Part shown: piece after piece, positions 44,361-53,797 of the stretch
Position numbering within the stretch: position 1 is the first letter of the stretch
How the letters are laid out: each line of letters starts with the position of its first letter
NCBI GenBank assembly: GCA_009773455.1
Contig: WSXU01000029.1
Span: forward strand, 21,848 to 85,847
Origin: Bacteroidota bacterium
GTDB lineage: Bacteria; Bacteroidota; Bacteroidia; Bacteroidales; Lentimicrobiaceae
DNA: 64,000 nucleotides
Reading direction: 5' to 3'
Translations under genes and position numbers: made by a program
Notes under the pieces: generated by a model
The model's input: only the letters and a program-made list of their open reading frames with translations
The model's database searches: none
What the model was told of the DNA's origin: nothing

Positions 44361-45449
44361 TTATCCTTTATGAAACGGTAATTTAACCACCTTTGCCTTC
44401 AATGCCTTGTCACGGATTCCGATATAGATTTCTGTGCCTTCTTTGGTCATAGCAACAGGTACATAACCCATACCAATGGCAATCTTCAGCGATGGGGACT
44501 GCGTACCGGAGGTGACTTCTCCGATAACCTTGCCTTCTGCATCCAGAATTGGATAATGCTGGCGGGGGATACCCTTGTCGATCATTTCGAAGCCAACCAG
44601 CCGTTTGCTGACCCCTTCATTCTTTTGTTTCAGAAGGGCAGCTTTGTTGATAAAGTCCTTTGAATCGGTGAATTTGGTAATCCAGCCAAGGCCTGCCTCA
44701 ATAGGGGAGGTGGTATCATTGATATCGTTGCCATATAAACAGAAGCCCATCTCCAGACGAAGGGTATCGCGGGCTCCAAGGCCGATTGGCTTAATGCCGT
44801 ATTCAGCACCGGCGTCATAAACTGCCTTCCAGATTTTGGGTGCGTCTTCATTGGCAAAATAAATCTCACAACCTCCGGCTCCGGTATATCCGGTTGTCGA
44901 CAGGATTACATCCTTAACACCGGCGAAGTCCACTTTTTTGAAAGTGTAGTATTCCATGTCAGTAATCGTGGTATTGGTAAGCTTCTGCATGGCTTTCAGC
45001 GCCAGCGGACCTTGGATGGCCAGCTGTGAAATCTCATCGGAGGCATTGTACAGGGTAGCACCCATTTTATTCTGGCTGTTGACCCACGCCCAGTCTTTAT
45101 CAATATTGGCGGCATTCACCACCAGCAGGTAGGTCTCAGCATTGATCCTGTACACCAGCAGATCATCCACAATACCACCTTTATCATTCGGGAAACAGCT
45201 GTACTGCACTTTTCCATCGGTGAGCTTTGAGGCATCGTTTGAAGTGACCCACTGTACAAACTCGAGAGCTTTCGGACCTTTAACCCAGAACTCACCCATG
45301 TGGGAAACATCAAAAACACCAATAGCTTTACGCACGGTTTCGTGCTCAGCCATCAGTCCTTCGTATTGAACCGGCATCCAGAATCCGGCAAATTCGACCA
45401 TTTTTGCGCCAAAAGCTTCGTGAAGGGCACTAAATGCAGTATGTTTCAT
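44361..45449 (-). CDS. gcvT: glycine cleavage system aminomethyltransferase (T protein)
   Basis: 362 residues of the tetrahydrofolate-dependent T protein: [32 protein letters not shown], the folate-binding [13 protein letters not shown] and [13 protein letters not shown]. It releases ammonia and 5,10-methylene-THF from the H-protein-bound aminomethyl. An ATG at 45479 sits inside the -7 box (45477-45484), so it cannot be used; translation must start at 45449, where the family N-terminus begins ([11 protein letters not shown]). No gcvH or gcvP in the window. Confidence 0.94.
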   Translation of the reverse strand: MKHTAFSALHEAFGAKMVEFAGFWMPVQYEGLMAEHETVRKAIGVFDVSHMGEFWVKGPKALEFVQWVTSNDASKLTDGKVQYSCFPNDKGGIVDDLLVYRINAETYLLVVNAANIDKDWAWVNSQNKMGATLYNASDEISQLAIQGPLALKAMQKLTNTTITDMEYYTFKKVDFAGVKDVILSTTGYTGAGGCEIYFANEDAPKIWKAVYDAGAEYGIKPIGLGARDTLRLEMGFCLYGNDINDTTSPIEAGLGWITKFTDSKDFINKAALLKQKNEGVSKRLVGFEMIDKGIPRQHYPILDAEGKVIGEVTSGTQSPSLKIAIGMGYVPVAMTKEGTEIYIGIRDKALKAKVVKLPFHKG

Positions 45450-45476
45450 GATAAAAGATTTGTTGATTATATCAGG

Positions 45477-45484
45477 CAAACCTA
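45477..45484 (-). promoter_or_regulatory. -7 box of gcvT
   Basis: Minus-strand TAGGTTTG (TAnnTTTG). It lies 28 nt upstream of the chosen start and overlaps the alternative upstream ATG, ruling it out. Confidence 0.6.
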
Positions 45485-45610
45485 CGTGATTTTTTTTGAT
45501 TGAAAGGCAGATTCAGGCAGAAATATTGAACATAGCTTTCAGGATTTAACCGCAGTGGAATAAAGAGCTTTTTAAAAACAGGTTAAAGTTTTTATTATCA
45601 AATAATGTTG

Positions 45611-45618
45611 TATCTTTG
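45611..45618 (+). promoter_or_regulatory. -7 box of rho with long pyrimidine-rich leader
   Basis: TATCTTTG, with a leader of about 145 nt to the ATG at 45771. The first part (about 45635-45672) is nearly all C and T with few G, as expected of a Rho loading site. Confidence 0.6.
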
Positions 45619-45770
45619 TCACTTCAAAAACAATTCAATCCCGCTCTCTTTCATTCTCTCATTACTTCTTTAGGTTATCAGGGTAGTCGGATCATTCCGG
45701 AGCGCGGTTTCGATTATTAACCCATTATTTCCGATCGCTATTTCTTAGATCACAACTTAATCATTATTTT

Positions 45771-47672
45771 ATGTACGATATTATTGAGCTTAACAACAAG
45801 CCTATTGAAGAGCTGAAAGACATTGCAAGGGGTTTGAAAGTCCCAAAATTTGATTCACTTAGCAAGCAGGAACTGGTTTACCAGATCCTTGATTTTCAGG
45901 CATTGAATCCATCCAAGGAAATGCTTGAAAGAGAGCGGGCAGCCCGCGAAAACAAGCACAAAAGACAACGTATCCCTGACGAGCGGTTTAAAAAGGGGAA
46001 ACCCCAGTTCAATAAAACCATTTCAGGACCTCCTGTTGCTTCATCCAATCCTTCTGTTGCCAATCCTGCAAATCCTGTTGCTGAAGTTCCTGTTCCGGAG
46101 ATCAAGCCCGAACCAGTGGCTTCTGTCCCTGTTAAACCAAACCTTCCGTTAAGGGATAAACCTGTTGAGAATCCCGACAGGCCAAGAAGAGGTCGTCCAA
46201 AACGCGATCCGAACCCTGCCCAGAAAAAATTTGATCTTCCTGTCTCAAAGAGTGACCATATTGATGAGGAAGCCATTCGTTTAAGTACAGAACCCATTAT
46301 TGAAGATATTATTGAGGATATCATCACGGAAGAAATTCCGGTGGTTGTTTCCCCGGTTGAAACAGTAAGTCTACCTGATGCAAATCCGGTTGAAGAGTTT
46401 GTAAATCCTTTGCCTCCACCACCGCCTCCCACAGAGAGGTATCCTGAACAGGATCAGTCTTTCAGACCAAATGGTGACCGCTTTCCACGCGATTACAACA
46501 ATCCGCGTCAACCCCGTTTCCCTGAGCGCAAGCGTGAAGAATATACATGGGAGTTCGATGGTTTTATATCGAGCGACGGCGTGCTTGAAATCATGCCTGA
46601 TGGCTATGGCTTCCTCCGCTCTTCCGACTATCATTACCTGAATTCACCCGATGATGTTTATGTTTCACAGTCACAGATCAAACTTTTTGGTTTGAAGACC
46701 GGTGATACAGTTCGTGGCACCATCCGGCCTCCGAAAGAAGGCGAGAAATATTTCCCCCTCATTAAAGTTGAATTAATCAACGGTCGTACGCCGGATGAGG
46801 TCCGCGACAGGATTCCATTCGATTACCTGACTCCGCTTTTTCCCGAAAAGAAATTCAACCTCACCGGTCATCCCGGCTCAAATCTTTCAACCCGGGTTAT
46901 TGACCTGTTTGCCCCCATTGGTAAAGGCCAGCGCGGATTGATCGTTGCCCAGCCGAAGACAGGAAAAACCGTATTGCTGAAAGAAATAGCCAACGCCATT
47001 GCCTATAACCATCCCGAAGCATACCTCATTGTATTGCTTATTGATGAAAGGCCTGAGGAAGTTACCGATATGGCCCGTAGCGTAAAAGCAGAAGTCATTG
47101 CATCTACCTTTGATGAGCCTGCTGACCGGCATGTCAAGATTGCGAACATTGTTCTTGAAAAAGCCAAACGCATGACCGAATGTGGTCATGATGTGGTTAT
47201 CCTTCTCGACTCCATTACCCGTCTGGCACGCGCATACAATACAGTATCTCCTGCCTCTGGTAAAGTATTATCAGGTGGTGTTGAAGCCAATGCCCTGCAG
47301 AAACCCAAACGTTTCTTTGGTGCGGCCCGGCAGATTGAGAACGGCGGATCGCTCACAATTATAGCCACTGCCCTGATTGATACAGGCTCAAAAATGGATG
47401 AGGTTATCTTTGAAGAATTTAAAGGTACCGGTAATATGGAGCTTCAGCTTGACCGTAAGCTTTCTAACAAACGCATATACCCTGCCATCGACATTGTTGC
47501 TTCAAGCACGCGCCGTGAAGATCTGCTGCTCGATAAAGAGACCCTGCAGCGTATCTGGGTTCTCCGCAACCATCTTGCCGATATGAATCCACTGGAAGCA
47601 ATGGAATTTCTGAAAGATAAAATGAAATACACCCAGTCAAATGAGGAATTCCTGGTTTCTATGAATGGATAA
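45771..47672 (+). CDS. rho: transcription termination factor Rho
   Basis: 633 residues against about 420 in E. coli. An N-terminal Rho_N helix bundle (about 1-45) is followed by a proline/acid/basic-rich insertion (about 50-255) of low complexity, then the RNA-binding cold-shock-like domain ([15 protein letters not shown]) and the ATPase with Walker A (QPKTGKT near residue 398), [14 protein letters not shown] and [24 protein letters not shown]. Bacteroides Rho carries a comparable disordered insertion linked to condensate formation. A strong terminator follows at 15 nt. Confidence 0.97.
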   Translation: MYDIIELNNKPIEELKDIARGLKVPKFDSLSKQELVYQILDFQALNPSKEMLERERAARENKHKRQRIPDERFKKGKPQFNKTISGPPVASSNPSVANPANPVAEVPVPEIKPEPVASVPVKPNLPLRDKPVENPDRPRRGRPKRDPNPAQKKFDLPVSKSDHIDEEAIRLSTEPIIEDIIEDIITEEIPVVVSPVETVSLPDANPVEEFVNPLPPPPPPTERYPEQDQSFRPNGDRFPRDYNNPRQPRFPERKREEYTWEFDGFISSDGVLEIMPDGYGFLRSSDYHYLNSPDDVYVSQSQIKLFGLKTGDTVRGTIRPPKEGEKYFPLIKVELINGRTPDEVRDRIPFDYLTPLFPEKKFNLTGHPGSNLSTRVIDLFAPIGKGQRGLIVAQPKTGKTVLLKEIANAIAYNHPEAYLIVLLIDERPEEVTDMARSVKAEVIASTFDEPADRHVKIANIVLEKAKRMTECGHDVVILLDSITRLARAYNTVSPASGKVLSGGVEANALQKPKRFFGAARQIENGGSLTIIATALIDTGSKMDEVIFEEFKGTGNMELQLDRKLSNKRIYPAIDIVASSTRREDLLLDKETLQRIWVLRNHLADMNPLEAMEFLKDKMKYTQSNEEFLVSMNG

Positions 47673-47686
47673 TCATGACAACAAGA

Positions 47687-47720
47687 TAAAAAAGCCCCGG
47701 AGATTCCGGGGCTTTTTTTT
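47687..47720 (+). terminator. terminator of rho
   Basis: AAAAAAGCCCCGG / CCGGGGCTTTTTTTT with a short loop (AGATT). It can also terminate the convergent cytochrome transcript. Confidence 0.92.
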
Positions 47721-47770
47721 ATGGTCAACAGATGGGACGCTGGATTTTACAGTTATCCGGTGTTTAGCAA

Positions 47771-49270
47771 TTATTCATACAAGACTTTATGACAATCCGA
47801 GCACAGGGCTGTTTTCTCTTTGCCTCTGATGAATACCGGATGCAAAAATTCCATGGTACTGTCCAGTTTAACCGTTTGCATATTATTGCTCGGACCCTGA
47901 GCCAGTATCGTATGGCACATATCGCAGTTTCTTGAAATTGTTTCGCCTGTTTTGGTTTTATGCCTGTCGGAATGGCAACGGAAACAACCTTCCGATTCAA
48001 GGTGCCCGATGTGATCAAGATATTGGGTGGCATCAGCCTTCATGTAAGGAAACACATTGTCGTCATATTCGTTCTGAACCACCCTGATGGCTTTCTGAAT
48101 ACGGCTGAATTCCTTTAAATATACATCAGGATGCTCGTCCTTATAATAGGTAACCATGGTAGAGTAAATCTGCTGATGGGCATGTTCCTTTGTTTCATAG
48201 GGAATTTTAAGCGCTTCCATGGCAGCCATTTTTATCCAGGGGATGTTGCCGGGAATTTTACCTGAGACAATTGCCTGATCTATATAGTTAGGTGATGATT
48301 TGTAGGTATGCGAAGGACGTGTATGGCAATCCATGCAGTCCATCGACCTTTTCTCCAGGGTATCCATGGCGGCTTTATCAACCGGGTTCTCTTCGTCCAT
48401 GAAGATTTTAATCTCTCCCGTTTTCAGGTTGGTGAGCTTTACCCATGGAATGCTTTCCCTGTCTCTGGTGCTGGCAATGTATTCAATTTTAAATCCCTTG
48501 TTGATGTGCCAGTGAATGCCTTCGGATAATCCCATAGCGCTGTGTTGGGGACCGATCTTCATAAGCAGTGAGATGTCCCATTCAGTGTTGCTTGAATCGG
48601 CCAGATAAGACCGTTGATTCCGTAGTTTCTGGGAATAAAACTTTTCGGGCCAGTGACATTTTTCGCAGGTTTCACTCGCAGGCCGCAGGTTATGCAGCGG
48701 AGTCGCTATTGGTCTTGAATATTTGTTGAACAATACAGAATAAACCTGGTAAAGACCTGATAATTTAGACTTCATGTACCAGTCGGCACCTTCACCAACA
48801 TGGCATTCAACACATTTAACATTGGCATGGGCTGAATGCTGGTAGGTAACATATTCAGGTTCCATCACCTGGTGGCACAATGTACCGCAAAATTCAACGG
48901 ATTCAGTGTAATGAAATGCCTGATAACTACCGAAGGATGAAACAACCAGTAAAACAACTGTTATAATTGAAATCCTTACCAGGGCTTTCCTCTGAATGTT
49001 ATTGTTCAGATCCAGAATCGGCCATTTTTCTGTTGACTCAGTGGGAGAAGATTTTTTCCTTCTTTTTTTCAGCATACCAACAGGGATCAGCAGCAACCCC
49101 AGGACCATAAATGCGGGTACTATAATGTAAATAAACAGGCCCATGTATGCATTGCTTTCCTTCGTAAACAATGAAAAAAGGAAAAGCACAAGGATAATAA
49201 TCAGGCTGTTGACAGCCAGGATAAATCCACTGATGCTTATCCAGTTGTAAATTGATTTTGGAAGTTTCAT
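47771..49270 (-). CDS. NapC/NirT-type membrane cytochrome c with seven haem motifs
   Basis: 499 residues. Three membrane helices (about 13-35, 42-66 and 97-117) precede the cytochrome part. Motifs in order: CGTLCH (128-133, a CX3CH), CVECH, CEKCH, CMDCH, CFRCH, CDMCH and CSDCH. The first region (CHQVMEPEY) resembles NapC/NrfH menaquinol oxidases; three helices plus seven haems recall the Geobacter inner-membrane cytochrome ImcH. It would take electrons from menaquinol and pass them to periplasmic carriers. It is the last gene of the locus, downstream of a monohaem cytochrome but separated from it by a terminator. Confidence 0.85.
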   Translation of the reverse strand: MKLPKSIYNWISISGFILAVNSLIIILVLFLFSLFTKESNAYMGLFIYIIVPAFMVLGLLLIPVGMLKKRRKKSSPTESTEKWPILDLNNNIQRKALVRISIITVVLLVVSSFGSYQAFHYTESVEFCGTLCHQVMEPEYVTYQHSAHANVKCVECHVGEGADWYMKSKLSGLYQVYSVLFNKYSRPIATPLHNLRPASETCEKCHWPEKFYSQKLRNQRSYLADSSNTEWDISLLMKIGPQHSAMGLSEGIHWHINKGFKIEYIASTRDRESIPWVKLTNLKTGEIKIFMDEENPVDKAAMDTLEKRSMDCMDCHTRPSHTYKSSPNYIDQAIVSGKIPGNIPWIKMAAMEALKIPYETKEHAHQQIYSTMVTYYKDEHPDVYLKEFSRIQKAIRVVQNEYDDNVFPYMKADATQYLDHIGHLESEGCFRCHSDRHKTKTGETISRNCDMCHTILAQGPSNNMQTVKLDSTMEFLHPVFIRGKEKTALCSDCHKVLYE

Positions 49271-49372
49271 TTTATCAGAATTTAATTAAGTTATCTTGAA
49301 GATAATCTTTTGAGTAAATGATCGTCGGATCAATGTGGTGAGATCAATTGAAGCAGAAGAAAGAAAACTGAA

Positions 49373-49410
49373 TAAAAAATGGGTGTTCAGGTACACTGAA
49401 CACCCATTTT
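49373..49410 (-). terminator. terminator between the monohaem cytochrome and NapC-type genes
   Basis: AAAAATGGGTGTTCAG / CTGAACACCCATTTT around GTACA: a 15-bp stem with flanking A and T runs. Confidence 0.88.
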
Positions 49411-49421
49411 CCGGTATTGAT

Positions 49422-49829
49422 TTATTTGAGGGTCCGGACAAAATGAATGACTGCCCACCTGTCACCTTCGTCAAGAATTTTTTTCTCAAAGTTGGGCATT
49501 TCATCACGGCCAATAATCGACTGATAATAAACTTCTCCCTCGGTCCTGGCCTGGAATGCCTTTTCATTGAAAGCTGGTACCGTTGTTTTCAGCGTAGCTG
49601 ATTTTGGACCATCACCCAATCCCTTGGCACCATGGCATGATTTGCAATGTTTGTTGTACAGTTCTTTCCCGGTTGTCATCACCGATGGATCTGTCGACTT
49701 AATCGAACTCTTCATTGTTTTGTATTTGGCAGGAATTTCCCACGGTCCACCGGCTTTCTGCGCCATGGCAATATTTGCGGCAAAAAACAGGACTGTACAC
49801 AGAATAGTTAAACTCAATGATCTTTTCAT
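49422..49829 (-). CDS. periplasmic monohaem cytochrome c, paralogue 1
   Basis: 135 residues: a signal peptide (1-23, ending AMAQ), then GPWEIPAKYKTMKSSIK and a single haem motif CKSCH in YNKHCKSCHGAKGLGDGPK, with a distal Met in RDEMPNFEKKI as the sixth ligand. It is a class I cytochrome c of the size of small periplasmic carriers. It is closely similar along its length to the protein at 53342. It has its own terminator and a candidate Fnr-like site 226 bp upstream. Confidence 0.88.
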   Translation of the reverse strand: MKRSLSLTILCTVLFFAANIAMAQKAGGPWEIPAKYKTMKSSIKSTDPSVMTTGKELYNKHCKSCHGAKGLGDGPKSATLKTTVPAFNEKAFQARTEGEVYYQSIIGRDEMPNFEKKILDEGDRWAVIHFVRTLK

Positions 49830-50191
49830 GTTGATTTGGTTTTGGTTACGGATTTAATGGTTAGCATTTGTATTGGTAGTAATGGGCAATTACAAATACT
49901 GTTCCAACTATGGTAAAAACAAATTTAATCAAAAATTCCGGCAAATCCGGATTTTTATTTTTCAGATCATCAAAGTTACGTATATAACTATATAGATACA
50001 AAGCGATCGGATGACATATTCAAATCCAAAAATTGATTTTTTCGTAAAAAAAAATGATCTATATCATCGGCACTGTGATTTCCAGGACTCATTTATCTGT
50101 AAAACAGGAGAAAGGATGGATTTATGGAAACCAGTCGGGATGAAGCAATTTTAGACAATGGATATTTATTGTCTCAGTCTGAAGGTACAGA
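49830..50191. other. regulatory gap with TGAT-N4-ATCA site
   Basis: No gene. AT-rich sequence with TGATCTATATCA at 50055-50066, a TGAT-N4-ATCA palindrome like a Fnr/Dnr half-site pair, probably for the cytochrome to its left. No -7 box is clear. Confidence 0.5.
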
Positions 50192-50234
50192 AAAAAAAAG
50201 AACCGCTGCATCTGTTGCAGCGGTTCTTTTTTTT
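50192..50234 (-). terminator. terminator of the six-gene cytochrome operon
   Basis: AAGAACCGCTGCA / TGCAGCGGTTCTT with a 5-nt loop and long A and T runs on either side. It lies just after the stop at 50250. Confidence 0.95.
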
Positions 50235-50249
50235 TGAACTATTGAAGAC

Positions 50250-51578
50250 TTAGCTACCAAGCGCAGCAAGTGAGTTTTCCAATAATTTTTTGGTATACTT
50301 GTAGTTATGGATACCTAAACTATAATCACGCAGACACAACTGGAAGTTGATGATTGAACCCATCTGTGCATTGGTGAGGGTAATTTTGGGCAGGGTAAGA
50401 TTGAAATCTTTCTGTGCCTGGCTCCAAGAATTTGATGGACTTGGATTCTGGAAAGTACCGGTAGGGTTGTTATCAATTCCTTCAGGGTTATTGATGGGGT
50501 CGTAGATGTTCAGATAACCATCATATTTGTTTGAGGTGTTTGAAGCCCACAAATTGGCTTCAGCATCCGGATTCCTGTTCATGATTTCAATTCCGTTGAA
50601 CTGCAGTGCAGCGGCCAGAGCTTCGAGTTTAGATTTTATCTCAGCCCTTGGGTTTACCCACAAATTATCTGAGGTAGCACTTGCATCGGTATGGCAACCG
50701 TCACCATTACAACCATTGAAATTTCCTTTTGCAAAGAAAGTATGTCCACCTGCTTTACCGGCCATTGTTGACATATGGCAGTCCTGGCAAGATGCCAGAG
50801 CAGTATGGGCTGAATTTTCATAACCTGAGCCGAATTCAACACCGCCCATTCCGGCAAATACAGCACCAGCTGTACCGTAGTGGGTATGGGTCCTGTAACC
50901 TGGTTTCAGTTTGTTTCCTGTTCCTGCCGGATCATAGAAAAGGGCAGTTGGATTGTTGGCTATTCCAACATAGTCAAGAACATTGCCATCGGCTGCAGAA
51001 GCAGTGAACGGACGTGGCTGATGACATTTAACACACAGGTTGCTTCTTCCACCATCGGCAGTAAGATTGATGGTTTTGGCACCTGCCCACATGGACATGG
51101 CAACAGGAGCAACAGTTGTTAAAGCAAGATCACCGGTTTCATAAGTGGTGTGCAGGCTGCTGTGGCAGGTTCCGCAGGTAATTTCACCATACGCGGCTGT
51201 TGGTGCTACAAAATAATCATTCACATACTTGTTGGTTGTAGTATTCAGTGTGAATGTTGATGGTGTGTTGTTTGCACAAACATACTTAAATGCTTCTGAA
51301 AGATGGCAGGGTCCGCAGGTTGTGCTACCGGCTTCTTCGAATGCAGCTTCACCATAGGAGTGTTTTGAAAGTTCATACTGGGTTGCAGCAATTTCAACTA
51401 CATCCGGAGCATGACATTCAATACATGTGGCTGTACCATCAGCGCCATCGGCACCATCAGCACCGTTTAAACCATCTTTTCCGGCAGGTCCTTCTTTGGT
51501 ACATCCCGTCATCATTACATTACCGGCTACAAGTAAGCCTGCGGTAATCAGGGTGAGAAACAGAGTTTTTCGGTTCAT
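50250..51578 (-). CDS. multihaem cytochrome c lipoprotein with collagen-like tract
   Basis: 442 residues. A lipoprotein signal ends at C26 (MTGC), so the protein is on the outer membrane. A Gly-X-Y tract of seven triplets follows (residues 30-50, GPAGKDGLNGADG...), then haem motifs CIECH (52-56), CGPCH, CGTCH, CVKCH, CQDCH and the CX4CH form CNGDGCH: five standard and one wide motif. The C-terminal 100 residues hold no motif. It is the last gene of the operon and would be a surface or outer-membrane electron acceptor. No close named family recognised. Confidence 0.85.
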   Translation of the reverse strand: MNRKTLFLTLITAGLLVAGNVMMTGCTKEGPAGKDGLNGADGADGADGTATCIECHAPDVVEIAATQYELSKHSYGEAAFEEAGSTTCGPCHLSEAFKYVCANNTPSTFTLNTTTNKYVNDYFVAPTAAYGEITCGTCHSSLHTTYETGDLALTTVAPVAMSMWAGAKTINLTADGGRSNLCVKCHQPRPFTASAADGNVLDYVGIANNPTALFYDPAGTGNKLKPGYRTHTHYGTAGAVFAGMGGVEFGSGYENSAHTALASCQDCHMSTMAGKAGGHTFFAKGNFNGCNGDGCHTDASATSDNLWVNPRAEIKSKLEALAAALQFNGIEIMNRNPDAEANLWASNTSNKYDGYLNIYDPINNPEGIDNNPTGTFQNPSPSNSWSQAQKDFNLTLPKITLTNAQMGSIINFQLCLRDYSLGIHNYKYTKKLLENSLAALGS

Positions 51579-51604
51579 GATAATTAGGTTTTTGTTTGTA
51601 AAGT

Positions 51605-51644
51605 GTGAATTGTGTGTGTTTTGTGAATTGTGTGTGTTTTGTGA
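51605..51644 (-). repeat. two 18-nt direct repeats upstream of the multihaem lipoprotein gene
   Basis: GTGAATTGTGTGTGTTTT occurs at 51605-51622 and 51623-51640, followed by a partial third copy (GTGATTT). The site is between the cytochrome b stop and the next start. Confidence 0.75.
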
Positions 51645-51667
51645 TTTATTAGGGTTGACAATAAAAA

Positions 51668-52288
51668 TTAATGCGATTCGTGGTATCCGTCGATCATGCT
51701 TTTAAAGTTGCTTGACGGTGAATGACCGATGGTACAGAAATATACATGGATAATGAGAAACAGCGAAATCAGAAATCCTGCAGTCACATGCAGAAGACTG
51801 GTCAACTGAATTCCACCCATACCCAGGAAGTTGGTGACAATGATACCCGGGAACAACAATGCCCATCCACTGATGAACACCAGGGGAACAAAAATGTACA
51901 TTGTGAGAACGTACGTGAATTGCTGAAGGGGGTTAAATTTCATTTCCTTCGAAACCGGGTAAGGAGCGGATTCACCTTTGAAGATGCCAAAAGCATAATA
52001 ACGTGCCTGGTTCAGGAGTGAAACGATCAGACCTTTTATTCTCATTCGGTAATGTTTACCATTGGATGTTGACCAGTTGCCAATAATAAACATCAGATAG
52101 GAAACAGTCAGTATGATACCGCTGATGTTGTGCATCGATACGGCAGCGCTGAACGGGATCAGGGGGTATTCTGTATTCGAATACTGCATGCTGATTCCTG
52201 AAAAAATAAGAATCAGGCACATTAAAGCATTGGTTATATGCCAAAGTCTGACCCAGACGGGGTAGAGGTAGAGTTTTTCAGTCTGCAT
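51668..52288 (-). CDS. membrane cytochrome b (b561/NiFe-hydrogenase cytochrome b-like)
   Basis: 206 residues with four membrane helices. Candidate haem-b ligands are H17 (RLWHITNA), H53 (SMHNISG), H167 (LLHVTAG) and H181 (IIHVYF), the pattern of the thiosulfate reductase and hydrogenase cytochrome b subunits. It begins inside the preceding seven-haem cytochrome gene (11-nt overlap), so the two are translationally coupled and probably form a complex that exchanges electrons with the quinone pool. Confidence 0.88.
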   Translation of the reverse strand: MQTEKLYLYPVWVRLWHITNALMCLILIFSGISMQYSNTEYPLIPFSAAVSMHNISGIILTVSYLMFIIGNWSTSNGKHYRMRIKGLIVSLLNQARYYAFGIFKGESAPYPVSKEMKFNPLQQFTYVLTMYIFVPLVFISGWALLFPGIIVTNFLGMGGIQLTSLLHVTAGFLISLFLIIHVYFCTIGHSPSSNFKSMIDGYHESH

Positions 52289-53267
52289 TTCTGCGGTGTT
52301 TTAGTATTCTAAAAGTGGAATGGATGGCAATACCCAGCAATGCGAGTGCAAAAATGATGATGCTTGCCACATTCAGGTAATAATTGCGGTTTGCTCCGAT
52401 AATATAAGCTTCGTTGGTAATTACACCGTTGTAAAATCCAAGCTGGTTACGCTTTTCTCTGACTGCGTGTTTGTACAACGAAGACATCAGGATGGAGTTT
52501 GTGGAATGGCACTCGACACACTTCCTTACAGCATTCTTCTTTGGCTTGATAAGATGAGCAACTGAAAGGCTGTCGTTCTGAGCCCCGTGGCAATCGATAC
52601 ATCTCACATTTTTAAAGTGGAGAGCCTGATTTGGGAGCCAATCGTGTCTGTTGATCAGATTTGGGATTTCCTTGTCGGCAAGGTTTTCAAATTTGATGGA
52701 ATTACCGTGACAACTCAGGCACATTCCGTTATCAATGGCTACTTTATTCACAACTTTTTCCTTTGGGCCGGTCAACTTATAGGAGTGTGGGTTGTGACAA
52801 CTCCAGCAATTGAAATCCGTTCCAAGGCTATCGGCGTGAACGCTTCTTGCGTATTCCTCATCGATGGTCTCAAAATGGAATGAGGCATACTTCTCATCTC
52901 CGCCATGACAATCGAGGCAGGTATAATCGGTTTCGAATTTTACACTTGCAGGATGAGGTACTGTTGTGTAATCACTTGAATGGCAGTCGGTACATTTGAA
53001 AGCTCCGTGTGTACCATTGAGGTAGTTCACAAGATCTATTCTCAGTTCGGCATACATCTTCATTTTGACAGAATCACCGGAGGCAGTATCGGTGAGATAA
53101 TACCTGGCTTCACCATGGCATTTCAGACACTTTCTGCTTTCTTCATCCAGATTCCTGGCCTTTTTATCTGAAGCTGTAACCACAGAGCCCAGTGCCACAA
53201 AAATCAGTAATATGGTAGTAACCGTAAGAGTCTTAATGAACAGCTTTTTCGAAGCTTTATGAGTCAT
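52278..53267 (-). CDS. seven-haem periplasmic cytochrome c with C-terminal membrane anchor
   Basis: 329 residues: a signal peptide (about 1-32), then CxxCH motifs CLKCH, CTDCH, CLDCH, CWSCH, CLSCH, CIDCH and CVECH, all standard, and a C-terminal helix (about 297-317, ending in a basic tail). This topology (periplasmic haems, C-terminal anchor) and the overlap with the cytochrome b gene suggest a membrane-bound quinol:cytochrome c module like octahaem or NrfH-related proteins. It lies 75 bp after the monohaem cytochrome, with a hairpin between. Confidence 0.9.
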   Translation of the reverse strand: MTHKASKKLFIKTLTVTTILLIFVALGSVVTASDKKARNLDEESRKCLKCHGEARYYLTDTASGDSVKMKMYAELRIDLVNYLNGTHGAFKCTDCHSSDYTTVPHPASVKFETDYTCLDCHGGDEKYASFHFETIDEEYARSVHADSLGTDFNCWSCHNPHSYKLTGPKEKVVNKVAIDNGMCLSCHGNSIKFENLADKEIPNLINRHDWLPNQALHFKNVRCIDCHGAQNDSLSVAHLIKPKKNAVRKCVECHSTNSILMSSLYKHAVREKRNQLGFYNGVITNEAYIIGANRNYYLNVASIIIFALALLGIAIHSTFRILKHRRNAD

Positions 53268-53300
53268 TGTGATTTTCTTTATTGTGTTTCAGATGCTAAG

Positions 53301-53330
53301 CAGGGGTAATTCCGCCAGGAATTACCCCTG
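53301..53330 (-). promoter_or_regulatory. intra-operonic hairpin
   Basis: Perfect 13-bp stem CAGGGGTAATTCC / GGAATTACCCCTG with a 4-nt loop, between the monohaem and seven-haem genes. No T run follows on the minus strand, so it is more likely an mRNA-processing or stability element than a terminator. Confidence 0.8.
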
Positions 53331-53341
53331 AAGTCTCATCC

Positions 53342-53758
53342 TTACTTTTTCAGTGTACGCATGTAATAAACAACTGCCCAACGGTCAGCTTCATCGGTAA
53401 TTTTCTTTTCAAAATTGGGCATTTCATCACGGCCGATGATTGATTGATAGTAAATTTCACCATCAGTCTGATCCTGGAATGCTTTGGATGAAAAATCACC
53501 GCAACTGGTTTTCAGATTGGCTGCTTTTGGCCCGTCACCCAGACCTTTGGCACCATGACATGATTTACAATGTTTGTTATACAGCTCTTTTCCGGTTGAG
53601 TTGATGGATGCATCACCGGCTTTGATGGTGCTTTTCATCGTTTTGTATTTGGCCGGGACATTCCATGGTCCGCCTGGTTTCTGAATCATGGCAATGTTAA
53701 TGGTCATGAAAAGAATGGCTGTACTGAAGATGGCGATTAGTTTTACTGAGTTTTTCAT
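53342..53758 (-). CDS. periplasmic monohaem cytochrome c, paralogue 2
   Basis: 138 residues. Its architecture matches the protein at 49422: signal-anchor-like N-terminus, GPWNVPAKYKTMKSTIKAGD, the haem site HCKSCHGAKGLGDGPKAAN and the distal Met region GRDEMPNFEKKI. The signal cleavage site is less clear (ends IAMIQ rather than AMAQ), so it could be anchored. It lies inside the six-gene operon and presumably carries electrons among its products. Confidence 0.88.
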   Translation of the reverse strand: MKNSVKLIAIFSTAILFMTINIAMIQKPGGPWNVPAKYKTMKSTIKAGDASINSTGKELYNKHCKSCHGAKGLGDGPKAANLKTSCGDFSSKAFQDQTDGEIYYQSIIGRDEMPNFEKKITDEADRWAVVYYMRTLKK

Positions 53759-53797
53759 TGTGCTTTGGAAATTAACGGTTACTTAATGTGTTAAAGA

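Noticed and set aside
50527-51547. Several plus-strand ORFs over the multihaem lipoprotein gene
   Set aside because: They are antisense shadows; the minus-strand frame has a signal peptide and six haem motifs.
51605-51644. Two 18-nt direct repeats as a mini-CRISPR
   Set aside because: The copies abut with no spacer and the sequence is low-complexity GT.
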